Notes under the pieces: generated by a model
What the model was told of the DNA's origin: nothing
Database searches by the model: none
Seen by the model: only the letters and a program-made list of their open reading frames with translations
Assembly (NCBI GenBank): GCA_021413975.1
Contig: JAIOPJ010000022.1
Span: 1-45,390, forward strand
DNA length: 45,390 nucleotides
DNA from: Gemmatimonadota bacterium
GTDB taxonomy: Bacteria; Gemmatimonadota; Gemmatimonadetes; Gemmatimonadales; Gemmatimonadaceae
Direction: 5' to 3'
Shown here: piece by piece, positions 24,583 through 34,509 of the stretch
How positions within the stretch are numbered: position 1 is the stretch's first letter
Layout: each line of letters opens with the position of its first letter
Translations under genes and position numbers: made by a program

Positions 24583-26625
24583 TCACGCGGCACGCCTCAC
24601 CAGCGTGAGGATGGAGTAGAGCGCTACCGCCTCCCCGTCCTGATTGCTGACCTCCACGTCCCACTCGACCACGCCCTGCGGGATCCCGCCTTCCGGCGTG
24701 TCCTTGGCGGTCTTCTGCTTCACCGTGAGGCGTACCCGGATGGTGTCGCCCGGGTAGACCGGCTTGGTGAAGCGCAGCCGCTCCATCCCGTAGTTCGCGA
24801 GCACGGGACCGAGCGCGGGGTCCACGAAGAGGCCCGCAGCGGCCGAGACGATGAAGTACCCGTGGGCCACGCGGCCGGTGAAGACGCCGTTCGTGCGCGC
24901 CTCCGCATCGTTCATGTGCGCGTAGAACTTGTCGCCGCTGAGGTCCGCGAACGCCACGATGTCGTCGAGCGTGATCGTGCGCGTGCCGGTGAGGAGGGTG
25001 TCGCCGATCGCGAGCTCGTCGAAGGTCTTCCGGAACGGGTGCACGGTGTCGGTGTGCTGCGCGGCCCCGGCGCTCCATTCGCGCGTGATCGCGGTGAGCA
25101 TGCTCGGGCTCCCCTGCACCGCCGTGCGCTGCATGTAGTGCAGCACGCCGCGCGCACCGCCCATCTCCTCGCCGCCGCCGGCGCGGCCGGGACCGCCGTG
25201 CACGAGGTTGGGGAGCGGCGAGCCGTGCCCGGTGCTCTCCTTGGCGCTCGACTTGTCGAGCACCATGAGGCGGCCGTGGTAGGGCGCGACGCCGAGCACG
25301 ACCCTGCGGGCGGTGGCGGCGTCGGCGGTGATCAGTGAACCGCAGAGCGAGCCGCGGCCACGCTTGGCGAGCTCGATCGCCTCGTCGAGCGTCGCATACG
25401 GCATGACGGTGTTCACCGGCCCGAAGGCCTCGATGTCATGCGGCTCGCTCCGGCGGAGGGGCGCGTCGCAGACCATGAGCATGGGGCCGAAGAAGGCGCC
25501 CTTCTCGCGGTCGGCGCCGACGACGGCGAAGTCGCCGCCCCCGAAGACCAGCTCGCCGGCCTCGCGGATCCGCGCCGCCGCCACGCCCACGTCGCGCACC
25601 TGCCCCGCGCTCGCGAGCGGCCCCATGCGCACGCCCTCGACCGCCGGGTCGCCGATGGTCGTCTTCTCCAGCCGCGCCTTGAGCGCCTTCACGACGTCGC
25701 CTTCCATGCCCGCCGGGACGATCGTGCGGCGGATCGCGGTGCACTTCTGGCCCGCCTTCGTGGTCATCTCGCGCACGACCTCCTTGATGAAGAGGTCGAA
25801 CTCCTCGGTGCCCGGTGCCGCGTCGGGCGCGAGGATCGAGCAGTTGAGCGAATCGGCCTCCATGTTGAAGCGCACCGAGTGCGCGACGACGGCCTTGCTC
25901 TCCTTGAGCATCTGCCCGGTGCTCGCGCTGCCGGTGAAGGCGACCGCGTCCTGTTCGGTCACATGACTGAGCAGGTCGCCCGCCGACCCGCAGATGAGCT
26001 GGATCGCGCCCTCGGGCAGGATGCCCGACGCGATCATCTCGCGGAACATCGCCTCCGTGAGATAGCTCGTCGCGGTCGCCGGCTTCACGATGCAGGGCAC
26101 GCCCGCCAGCAGGGCCGGCGCCATCTTCTCGAGCATCCCCCAGCAGGGGAAGTTGAATGCGTTGATGTGGATCGCGACCCCCTCGAGCGGGACGCAGATG
26201 TGCCGCCCGGCGAAGGTCCCGCCCTTGGAGAGGACCTCCTGCGGCCCCTCCACATGATAGGTCTCGTTGGGGAAGTCGCGGCGGCCGCGGCTCGAATACG
26301 CGAAGAAGGTCCCGATGCCGCCTTCGATGTCGACCCACGAGTCGGTGCGGGTCGCGCCGGTCGCGGCCGAGAGCGCGTAGAAGGCGTCCTTCCGCTCCAT
26401 GAGGTGCTTCGCCACGCCCTTGAGCAACGCCGCCCGCTGATGGAACGTGAGCGCCCGCAGCCTGGGACCGCCGACGTTGCGCGCGTAGGCGGCCATGGCC
26501 TTGAAGTCGAGCCCGCTGCTCGACGCCTCGGCGATCGCCTCGCCGGTGACGGCGTGGAAGAGCGTGGCCGACTTGCCGGTGCCCTCGACCCACTCGCCGA
26601 GCGCGTAGTTGCGGAGCCTGTTCAT
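24583..26625 (-). CDS. paaZ: Bifunctional oxepin-CoA hydrolase / semialdehyde dehydrogenase PaaZ
   Basis: Opens the oxepin-CoA ring in phenylacetate breakdown and oxidises the resulting aldehyde. 680 residues, the usual fused length. Residues 1-515 are the aldehyde dehydrogenase (FTGSASTGQ, E256 in FNMEADSLN, catalytic C295 in AGQKCTAIRR); residues about 535-675 are the MaoC-type hydratase (FADLSGDKFYAHMNDAEA, GRVAHGYFIVSAAAGLF). Both active sites look intact. Its start overlaps the paaY stop by ATGA, so paaY and paaZ are coupled. The paaGHIJ block lies 4 kb to the right. Confidence 0.95.
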   Translation of the reverse strand: MNRLRNYALGEWVEGTGKSATLFHAVTGEAIAEASSSGLDFKAMAAYARNVGGPRLRALTFHQRAALLKGVAKHLMERKDAFYALSAATGATRTDSWVDIEGGIGTFFAYSSRGRRDFPNETYHVEGPQEVLSKGGTFAGRHICVPLEGVAIHINAFNFPCWGMLEKMAPALLAGVPCIVKPATATSYLTEAMFREMIASGILPEGAIQLICGSAGDLLSHVTEQDAVAFTGSASTGQMLKESKAVVAHSVRFNMEADSLNCSILAPDAAPGTEEFDLFIKEVVREMTTKAGQKCTAIRRTIVPAGMEGDVVKALKARLEKTTIGDPAVEGVRMGPLASAGQVRDVGVAAARIREAGELVFGGGDFAVVGADREKGAFFGPMLMVCDAPLRRSEPHDIEAFGPVNTVMPYATLDEAIELAKRGRGSLCGSLITADAATARRVVLGVAPYHGRLMVLDKSSAKESTGHGSPLPNLVHGGPGRAGGGEEMGGARGVLHYMQRTAVQGSPSMLTAITREWSAGAAQHTDTVHPFRKTFDELAIGDTLLTGTRTITLDDIVAFADLSGDKFYAHMNDAEARTNGVFTGRVAHGYFIVSAAAGLFVDPALGPVLANYGMERLRFTKPVYPGDTIRVRLTVKQKTAKDTPEGGIPQGVVEWDVEVSNQDGEAVALYSILTLVRRAA

Positions 26626-27227
26626 GGCGTTCCCTTCTCCTTGGTCTCGTTCCAGGTCCTGAGCATCGCCGACTGCACGGGGCGGTCGGCGGGGATCTCC
26701 CGGAGCGGTTCGACCTCGCGCCAGGAGGCGCGCATCGCCGCGGGGAGCTGCTGGTAGAGCGCGGTCCCCTCGGACTTCCAGGCGAGCATCTCGTCGCTCA
26801 CCGGCTTCACGATCCTCGCGGGATTGCCCACGACGACCGAGCGCTCGGGCACCTCCATGCCGGCCGGCACGAACGCGAGGGCCCCGACCACGCTGCCGGC
26901 ACCGACCACGGCATTGTCCATGATCACCGCATTCATGCCGACGAGCGCGTTGGCGCCGATCCGTGCGCCGTGCACGATCGCCCCATGACCGATGTGCGCT
27001 CCCGGCTCGAGCACGACCGTCACGCCGGGGAACATGTGCACGGTGCAGTTCTCCTGCACGTTGCAGCCGTCCTCGATCACGATGCCGCCCCAGTCGCCGC
27101 GGATGGCGCAGCCAGGTCCGATGTACACATCGCGGCCGATGACGACGTTGCCGGTCACGGCCGCCTGCGGGTGCACGAAGGCGGTCGGGTGCACGACGGG
27201 GATGAAGCCGTCGAAAGCGTAGATCAT
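26622..27227 (-). CDS. paaY: Hexapeptide-repeat protein PaaY (thioesterase / carbonic anhydrase fold)
   Basis: 201 residues of left-handed beta-helix repeats (VVIGRDVYIGPGCAIRGDWG, IVIEDGCNVQENCTVHMFPG, HIGHGAIVHGARIGANALVG). Metal-ligand histidines of the gamma-carbonic-anhydrase fold are in VHMFPG and HIGHGAIVH. The C-terminal helix (REVEPLREIPADRP) is characteristic of PaaY, a thioesterase thought to rescue dead-end CoA adducts in phenylacetate catabolism. The ATG 27227 fits MIYAFDGFIPVVHPTAFVHP. It is first in the paaY-paaZ unit and divergent from the hybrid kinase. Confidence 0.92.
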   Translation of the reverse strand: MIYAFDGFIPVVHPTAFVHPQAAVTGNVVIGRDVYIGPGCAIRGDWGGIVIEDGCNVQENCTVHMFPGVTVVLEPGAHIGHGAIVHGARIGANALVGMNAVIMDNAVVGAGSVVGALAFVPAGMEVPERSVVVGNPARIVKPVSDEMLAWKSEGTALYQQLPAAMRASWREVEPLREIPADRPVQSAMLRTWNETKEKGTP

Positions 27228-27359
27228 CGCGAGGCCGGGTCGAGAGGGGTCACGGGCGAAGGATGCCGTCGCGACGACACCATTTCCAGTGCGGCGCACG
27301 CTGGCCGGGGGCGCGGCACGGCATTCCGGCGGCGAGCACGGAGTCGTAGCTTAGGGCCC

Positions 27360-29924
27360 ATGGAACCACGTGAGCACGTCCAAGGGAGCGGCACGGCGAC
27401 GCTGCGCGCGGCCTTCTGGGTGCTCGCCGTCCATGCCGCGGTGTTCACGTTCACCGATCTCGGCATCGACCGCGCGAGTCAGCCGCAGTGGATGCGCACC
27501 TACGGCGCCTTCGGCTTCCTGCCGTTGCAGCTCGGCACCGCGGTGGCGCTCGCGACGGCATCGCGACGGCGGGACCTCCCCGAGGGAACGCGCGCCGCGC
27601 TCCGCGCCATCGCGATGGGCTTCGGTGCGCTGACCCTCGGCGCGGCCGTCTGGTTCATCATGTACCTGATCGGACGCCCGCTCAGGTACATCTCGTGGGC
27701 GGATCTCATCTACTTCCAGTTCTATCCGTTCCTGATCCACGGGGTGACGCGGCTCCCGCGGACCACGTGGACGACCGATCGCCTGCGCGACGCGCTCGGC
27801 CTGATCGTGGTGCTCGTCGCCTTCGGCAGCCTCATCATCTTCGCGGCGCGGGTGGACGCGACGAATGTCGAGTTCTCGACGGGCCAGCGGTTCCTGATCA
27901 CCGCCACGGCCATGGCGCAGCTGGCCACCCTGGTCGCGATCAACAAGGGGCTCGAGCGTGCCCGCCGGATCCCATCGCGGGTCGCGGTCACCCTGCTGCT
28001 GGGCTGCATCGCCGTCTCGACGATCGCCGACCTCGTCTTCCAGATCCTCTTCTCGACCCAGTACACGGGCCCGAACTGGAGTGTCGCCGTGGCCGTCGCG
28101 GTCGATCTCGGCATCTTCCATTCGGCGATCCTGTTCATCGAGACGCCGCTGCCGAAGGACGATACGGACGACGCCTCGCGCACGCCCTTCAGTCCGCTGC
28201 CGATCCTCGCGGTCTCATCGATGGCGCTCCTCCTCGTCTGGATGTCGACGACGGGCCAGGCCACGAACCTCGGCGCACTCGTGGGCGGGCTGGTGCTGCT
28301 GAACGCGACGCTCGTCGTCCGCGACGTGACCACCAGCCGCGCGGCCACGCAGGCCGTGCAGGCCGATACGCAGCGCGAGGCGGCGCGACGACTCGAGGCG
28401 CTCGTGCGCCACGCCTCCGACGCGATCCTCCTGCTCGACCAGCAGGGCAACGTCGCCTTCGCGAGCGCGCCCACCGACCGGCTCTTCGGCGCATCGATCT
28501 CGGCGTCCGAGGGACGGCGGTTCGCCGGTCTCGTCAGCGAGGAGAGCCGCGACGAGTGGGAGCGGTTCCTCGCCGGACTCGGCGAGCGTCCGGGCCGCCC
28601 GGGCGCGCACGTCTGGCGTCTGCGCGGGCGCGACGGCATGGAGCGACTCGTCGAATCGATCGGCGTGGACCTGCGGGACGAACCCGCCGTCCACGGGACG
28701 GTGCTCAATCTCCGCGACGTCACGGAGCGCCTCCTGCTCGAGGACCGGCTGCGTCAGGCCCAGAAGCTCGAGGTGGCGGGACGCCTGGCCGGCGGCGTCG
28801 CGCACGACTTCAACAACGTCCTCACGGCCGTGATGGCCAGCGCGGAGCTCGCGCAACTGACACTCGGGCCCGATCACGCCGCACAGTCGGACCTCTCGGG
28901 GATCGGTGCGGCCGCCCGGCGCGGCGCGGCCCTCACGCGCCGGCTCCTGGCGTTCGTGCGCAACGACCCGGCGCCGGCGCAGCGGGTGGACGTCGTCGAG
29001 ATGGTGCGGGACCTCGAGCCGCTCCTCACGCGCCTCGCCGGGGAATCGCACCCCATCACGGTGCGGGCCCCCGAACCGTTCGGTTCGATCGAGGTCGATC
29101 GCGCCGAACTCGAGCACATCCTGTTCAATCTCGTCGCCAATGCGCGCGATGCGATGCCCAACGGCGGACCGATCGAGCTCGCGGCGGATGTGCGGCAGGT
29201 GGGCGCGGCCGCCCGCGACGCGGACTTCACGATCGCCCCGCTCCCGGGACGGTACGCGGTGATCACCGTGAGTGACCGCGGCATCGGCATGTCGGACGAG
29301 GTGCGGGAGCGGATGTTCGACCCCTTCTTCACCGACAAGAGCGGCGGACGGGGCACCGGACTGGGGCTCATCGGGGTGCGACCGCTGATCGAACGTGCGG
29401 GCGGCGGCTTGCGCGTGGACTCGTCCCCCGGCAGCGGCACGGCGGTGATGATGATGCTCCCGCTCGTGACGGCCGAGGAACCGGCGGCCCCGCGCCGCCG
29501 CAGCGGCGAGGTCCGGACGACGCCGTCGAAGGGGAAGGACGGCAGGATACGGCGCATCCTGTTGGTCGAGGACGAACTCGCGGTGCGCGAACAACTCACG
29601 CGGTTGCTCGAGGCGATGGGGCATGCGACGGTCGCCGCGGCCACCGCGGCCGAGGCCCGCACGCACCTCGTTGCCGGCAGCGCCCCGTTCGACGCGGTCG
29701 TGAGCGACGTGATGATGCCCGGCGAGACCGGGATCCAGTTCACCGCCTGGCTGCGGCAAGCGCATCCCGAGCTGCCGGTGCTCCTGATCTCGGGTCACAC
29801 CGGCGAGTCGGTCGACCGCGAGACGCTCGTGCGCGCCGGGGTCGCCCTGCTCCGGAAGCCGTTCAGCGGGGCCGAACTCGCGCGCGAGTTGAACGCGATC
29901 CTCGAGCGCCCCGCGTCCCGCTGA
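27360..29924 (+). CDS. Hybrid sensor histidine kinase with multi-pass membrane domain
   Basis: 854 residues. About ten membrane helices fill residues 10-330, followed by a PAS domain (about 345-460; ILLLDQQGNVAFASAPTDRL), a HisKA domain with phospho-acceptor H482 in GGVAHDFNNVLT, an HATPase (NLVANARDAMP, SDRGIGMSDE, GGRGTGLGL) and a C-terminal receiver whose phospho-site is D783 in VVSDVMMPG, with the conserved Lys in LLRKPF. The N-terminal domain is not a named sensor I can identify. ATG 27360 is preceded by TTAGGG. It lies between the two phenylacetate gene blocks, but no partner response regulator is present, so a role in that pathway is only suggested by position. Confidence 0.92.
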   Translation: MEPREHVQGSGTATLRAAFWVLAVHAAVFTFTDLGIDRASQPQWMRTYGAFGFLPLQLGTAVALATASRRRDLPEGTRAALRAIAMGFGALTLGAAVWFIMYLIGRPLRYISWADLIYFQFYPFLIHGVTRLPRTTWTTDRLRDALGLIVVLVAFGSLIIFAARVDATNVEFSTGQRFLITATAMAQLATLVAINKGLERARRIPSRVAVTLLLGCIAVSTIADLVFQILFSTQYTGPNWSVAVAVAVDLGIFHSAILFIETPLPKDDTDDASRTPFSPLPILAVSSMALLLVWMSTTGQATNLGALVGGLVLLNATLVVRDVTTSRAATQAVQADTQREAARRLEALVRHASDAILLLDQQGNVAFASAPTDRLFGASISASEGRRFAGLVSEESRDEWERFLAGLGERPGRPGAHVWRLRGRDGMERLVESIGVDLRDEPAVHGTVLNLRDVTERLLLEDRLRQAQKLEVAGRLAGGVAHDFNNVLTAVMASAELAQLTLGPDHAAQSDLSGIGAAARRGAALTRRLLAFVRNDPAPAQRVDVVEMVRDLEPLLTRLAGESHPITVRAPEPFGSIEVDRAELEHILFNLVANARDAMPNGGPIELAADVRQVGAAARDADFTIAPLPGRYAVITVSDRGIGMSDEVRERMFDPFFTDKSGGRGTGLGLIGVRPLIERAGGGLRVDSSPGSGTAVMMMLPLVTAEEPAAPRRRSGEVRTTPSKGKDGRIRRILLVEDELAVREQLTRLLEAMGHATVAAATAAEARTHLVAGSAPFDAVVSDVMMPGETGIQFTAWLRQAHPELPVLLISGHTGESVDRETLVRAGVALLRKPFSGAELARELNAILERPASR

Positions 29925-29945
29925 GCCCCGGCCTCGCCGGAGCTC
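29923..29945. terminator. Hairpin between convergent genes
   Basis: A 10-base stem with one mismatch, GAGCCCCGGC (29923-29932) against GCCGGAGCTC (29936-29945), loop CTC, lies at the stop of the hybrid kinase and just before the end of the cupin gene. It may terminate both. Confidence 0.55.
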
Positions 29946-29949
29946 GGTC

Positions 29950-30696
29950 TCAGCGCCCCGCGGCGCGGGAGAACCGGTCGGCGCCGACGACCTGCACGGC
30001 CACGAACGGTTCATCGCCGACGACGCGACAGTCATACGGGCGCGCCGGGATGTGGAAGACCGTGCCCGGTGCGAGCGCGTAGGTCGCGCCGTCCTCCATC
30101 TCCACAGTGGCGTTGCCGCCGAGCACGAATCCGGCGACCTCCGTCGAGCAACGCGCCGCACCGGCCGCCGGCCCCACATGCTCCGACCAGCGCCACCCGG
30201 GCCGGCAGGTCGCGCGCCCGAGGGTCATGCCGCTCAGGCGCACGAGTTCGAATCGCGCCAAGGGCAGGTCGCGCGTCTCATCGGCCGCGTCGAAGCGCTG
30301 CAACAGCACCGCCGACTGCTGCGCCTGACGCTGCCAGACGCGCGCGACCGCAGCGACGGTCTCTTCCGGCTTGGCCGCGGTCTCGGAGGCGCGATCGGCG
30401 CCGGCCTCGGGCTTCACGCGGGGATTCCGCCGGCGATGCCGCCACTCCCAGAGGCGCCCGTAGAGCGCACCGATCGCGTAGCCGATCGCGCCGGTGACCA
30501 GGCCGGTCGCGACCAGCACGGACGCGAAGCGGGCGACACCCATCGTCGCATCGCCGACATTCTCGTCGAACGAGGACGTGAGCGCATTCCAGGCGAGCGG
30601 GGCGGCGCCCAGGAAGCCCACCAGGAAGCCGAGATAGGCCGAGGTGTCGGCCATCTCGCCGCGGCGCGGCGCGTAGAAGTCGTCGCTCGCCGTCAC
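29950..30696 (-). CDS. Membrane protein with C-terminal cupin domain
   Basis: 248 residues. Two hydrophobic helices (about 18-36 and 48-75, GLVTGAIGYAIGALYGRLWE) precede a charged linker and a beta-barrel cupin domain (about 150-248) with TLGRATCRPGWRWSEHVGP, EVAGFVLGGNATVEMEDG and APGTVFHIPARPYDCRVVGD. Cupin histidines are partly kept, so metal binding is possible. GTG 30696 (GAGG upstream) was chosen; ATG 30654 is an alternative. It follows paaJ by 32 bases and is probably the last gene of the paaGHIJ transcript. Its function is unknown. Confidence 0.68.
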   Translation of the reverse strand: MTASDDFYAPRRGEMADTSAYLGFLVGFLGAAPLAWNALTSSFDENVGDATMGVARFASVLVATGLVTGAIGYAIGALYGRLWEWRHRRRNPRVKPEAGADRASETAAKPEETVAAVARVWQRQAQQSAVLLQRFDAADETRDLPLARFELVRLSGMTLGRATCRPGWRWSEHVGPAAGAARCSTEVAGFVLGGNATVEMEDGATYALAPGTVFHIPARPYDCRVVGDEPFVAVQVVGADRFSRAAGR

Positions 30697-30728
30697 GGGC
30701 CTCGCGACCGAAGGGGCGCCATGCGGGC

Positions 30729-31933
<1,205 letters not shown>

Positions 31934-31937
<4 letters not shown>

Positions 31938-32458
31938 TCGGGGAGCGGCTTGCGCGTGCGGTAGACGGTGCCGCGGAAGAGGGCGACGACGGTGTCGTCC
32001 TGGTTGCGCACCGTGATCTCGCTGAAGGCGAGGCGGTTGGTCGAGGTCTGCTCGATCGCGGTCGCGGTGAGCACATCCCCCACGCGGATCGGCGCGGGGT
32101 AGCTGATGTTGCAGTCGACCGCGACGCTGATCTCCCCGCTGGAGTTCGAGCAGAAGGCATGCGCGCTGTCGGCGAACGCGAAGACGACGCCCCCATGCGC
32201 GAATCCGAAGCCGTTCATCATCTCCGGGCGCACGGTCATGCGGATCACCGCCTGCTGGTCGGCCACCTCGAGCACCTCCACACCGAGCCACTGCGAGAAG
32301 ACGTCGCGCGACATCATGCGGCCGACGACGGCGCGGGCCTTCTCGTCGGTCTCCTTCTTGGACGGCGCGGGCGCCGGCGCGGTGCTCGGCGGAGCGGGCG
32401 GGGCCGGCGGGACCCGATCGATGAACTGGGTGCCGCGGCGGAGGGGGCGATCGGTCAC
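31934..32458 (-). CDS. paaI: Hydroxyphenylacetyl-CoA thioesterase PaaI with proline-rich N-terminal extension
   Basis: A hot-dog-fold thioesterase that hydrolyses stalled aryl-CoA in phenylacetate catabolism. Residues about 45-165 are the hot-dog domain with MMNGFGFAHGGVVFAFADSA (catalytic region) and VAVDCNISYPAPIRVGD. The first 40 residues are an unusual Pro/Ala-rich extension (VPPAPPAPPSTAPAPAPS), probably disordered. The start is GTG 32458, overlapping the paaH stop (GTGA); an internal start after the extension would break this coupling, which supports the long form. Confidence 0.9.
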
Positions 32459-33648
32459 GTCAGCAGTCTCCGGCCGTCTCGGACGGCCTGTCTCAGGAGT
32501 GGGCTCGGGCGATAGCGGTCCTCGCCATACTCGGCCTGCAGCTGCTCGAGCGACGCGAGCACCTTCGCCGGGCCGATCTCGTCGCCCCAGGCGAGGAGGC
32601 CTTTCGGGTAGTTCACGCCACGGGTCATGGCGAGCTCGATGTCATTGGGCGACGCGATGCGCAGGCGGACGGCGTCGACCGCCTCGTTCACCAGCATGGC
32701 GACGATCCGGTCGACGATCCGGCGGCCGAGCACCGGGTCGGTATCCGGCTCCGGCCTGGTGGCACCCTCACGGTGGTCGTAGTGCCCGCGCCCGCTCTTG
32801 CGGCCGAGCAGCCCGGCCTCGACGAGACGGCGCTGCGTGAGCGCGGGGCGGTAGCGCGGGTCGTGGAACATCGCTTCGTACACCGAACTCGTCACCGCGA
32901 AGTTCACGTCGTTGCCGATGAAGTCCATCAGCTCGAACGGCCCCATCTTGAAGCCGCCCAACTCGCGCATCGCCCGATCGATGGTGGCCGCGTCGGCGAG
33001 ATGCTCCTCGGCGATCCGCAGCGCCTCGCCGTAGAAGGGGCGCGCGATCCGGTTCACGATGAAGCCCGGCGTGTCGGCGCAGACGACCGTGGTCTTCTTC
33101 CACGAATCGACGAGCGCGCGCGCCCCGGTCGTGACGGACGGTGCCGTCGTGATCGCCGGGATGATCTCGACGAGCGGCATGACCGGCGCCGGATTGAAGA
33201 AGTGCACGCCGACCACGCGTTCCGGTCGCGCGCACGCACCGGCGAGCGCGGCGACCGAGAGCGAACTCGTGTTGGTCGCGAGCACCGCATCGGGCTCGAG
33301 CACGCCCTCGAGCGCCTTGAAGAGTGCGCGCTTCGCCGCGAGCTCCTCGACGATCGCCTCGATCGCGAAGCCGCAGCCCGCGAAGGCCGCCAGTGCCGTG
33401 CCGTCGACGCCCTCCACGTACGTGAAGCGGGCGAGGACCGCGTCGGCGGCCTCGCGCGTGAGCCGCCCCTTCTCGACCTCGCGCGCCATCGCCTTGGCAT
33501 GGCCCTCCCGCGCCCTGCCCACCGCTGCCGGATACGCGTCGGCGAGGATCACCTGGTGCCCGTGCGCCGCCGCGACCTGCGCGATCCCCGCGCCCATCGC
33601 CCCTGCGCCGACCACGCCGATCACCATCCCCCTGCCCGGTGCGCTCAT
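32455..33648 (-). CDS. paaH: 3-hydroxyadipyl-CoA dehydrogenase PaaH
   Basis: NAD-dependent oxidation of 3-hydroxyadipyl-CoA. 397 residues: Rossmann domain with GVVGAGAMGAGIAQVAAAHG, NTSSLSV, HFFNPAPVMPLVEI (catalytic His), and STPGFIVNR-like DTPGFIVNRIARPF, followed by a second C-terminal dehydrogenase helical domain (NEAVDAVRLRIASPNDIELA). The ATG 33648 lies one base after the paaG stop. Downstream it overlaps paaI by 4 bases. The protein is shorter than the 475-residue E. coli form because the C-terminal domain is compact. Confidence 0.94.
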   Translation of the reverse strand: MSAPGRGMVIGVVGAGAMGAGIAQVAAAHGHQVILADAYPAAVGRAREGHAKAMAREVEKGRLTREAADAVLARFTYVEGVDGTALAAFAGCGFAIEAIVEELAAKRALFKALEGVLEPDAVLATNTSSLSVAALAGACARPERVVGVHFFNPAPVMPLVEIIPAITTAPSVTTGARALVDSWKKTTVVCADTPGFIVNRIARPFYGEALRIAEEHLADAATIDRAMRELGGFKMGPFELMDFIGNDVNFAVTSSVYEAMFHDPRYRPALTQRRLVEAGLLGRKSGRGHYDHREGATRPEPDTDPVLGRRIVDRIVAMLVNEAVDAVRLRIASPNDIELAMTRGVNYPKGLLAWGDEIGPAKVLASLEQLQAEYGEDRYRPSPLLRQAVRDGRRLLT

Positions 33649-33649
33649 C

Positions 33650-34441
33650 TCACTCGCCACGATAGGTGGGCTTCCGCTTGTCGAGGAAGGCGCGGACACC
33701 CTCCTCGTAGTCGGCGGTGCGGCCGGCTTCCTGCATGGTCCGTGCCTCCACCTCGAGCTGTTCCTCGAGGGTGTTGGACCACGAGGCATTCATCGCGCGC
33801 TTGGTGAGCCCGAAACCGCGCGTGGCCTGCGTCGCCAGCTGCTTCGCCAGGTGCAGTGCCACCTCCTGCAGCTGCGCGAACGGCACGACCTCCCAGATGA
33901 GGCCCCACTCCTTGGCCTTGGACGCGTGCATCTTCTCGGCGAGGAAGAACATGCCGGTCGCGCGCTGCGGTCCCACGAGGCGCGGCACGAAGAAGGTGCC
34001 GCTGGTGTCGGGGATGAGCCCGAGCTTGGCGAAGCTCTCGACGAAGACCGCCTCTTCCGCGGCGACCGTGAGATCGCAGGCGAATGCGAGGTTGGCACCG
34101 GCGCCCGCGGCCACGCCGTTCACGGCGCAGACCACGGGCTTCTCGAGCGTGCGGATCGCGCGGATGATCGGGTTGTAGTTCGCGCGCACGACCACACTGA
34201 TGTCGGGCATGGGGCCGTCGCCCTGCGGGAGCACTTCCTGAAGATCCTGGCCGGCGCAGAAGCCACGCCCGGCGCCGGTGAGCAGGACCGCGCGGACCTC
34301 GCGGTCGCTCGCGGCGCGCTCGAGGCCCGCGAGGAGCGCGGCCGCCATGGTGCCGTTGAACGAGTTGAGCACCTCCGGACGATTCAGCGTCAGGACCAGC
34401 ACGCCGTCGTGGAGCTCGGTGATCACGAGGGAGTTCGGCAT
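33650..34441 (-). CDS. paaG: Ring-1,2-epoxyphenylacetyl-CoA isomerase PaaG
   Basis: Isomerises the epoxide to oxepin-CoA and acts later as enoyl-CoA isomerase. 263 residues with the crotonase fold: LNRPEVLNSFNG, GRGFCAGQDL (oxyanion hole), CAVNGVAAGAGANLAF, and the catalytic D145 in KLGLIPDTSGT. The end SADYREGVSAF-type segment is kept as TADYEEGVRAFLDKRKP. It is the first gene of the paaG-H-I-J unit; ATG 34441 is 68 bases from the divergent E1 gene. Confidence 0.93.
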   Translation of the reverse strand: MPNSLVITELHDGVLVLTLNRPEVLNSFNGTMAAALLAGLERAASDREVRAVLLTGAGRGFCAGQDLQEVLPQGDGPMPDISVVVRANYNPIIRAIRTLEKPVVCAVNGVAAGAGANLAFACDLTVAAEEAVFVESFAKLGLIPDTSGTFFVPRLVGPQRATGMFFLAEKMHASKAKEWGLIWEVVPFAQLQEVALHLAKQLATQATRGFGLTKRAMNASWSNTLEEQLEVEARTMQEAGRTADYEEGVRAFLDKRKPTYRGE

Positions 34442-34509
34442 GGACGGAAAGATATCAGACTTCCCGCGGGCCGGTTCCCCCCTCGCCCGCCCCTGCCCAG
34501 ATTCCCCCC
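34442..34509. promoter_or_regulatory. Divergent promoter region between paaG and the E1 gene
   Basis: A 68-base gap with the two start codons facing outward. It must serve both the paa unit and the oxoacid dehydrogenase gene. It holds GATATC (34451-34456) next to paaG and a long C-rich run on the E1 side; I see no named operator such as a PaaR or PaaX box. Confidence 0.45.

Noticed and set aside
28215..30179. A 654-residue minus-strand frame opposite the hybrid histidine kinase
   Set aside because: Composition is typical of antisense shadow frames, and the kinase on the plus strand has all catalytic motifs.
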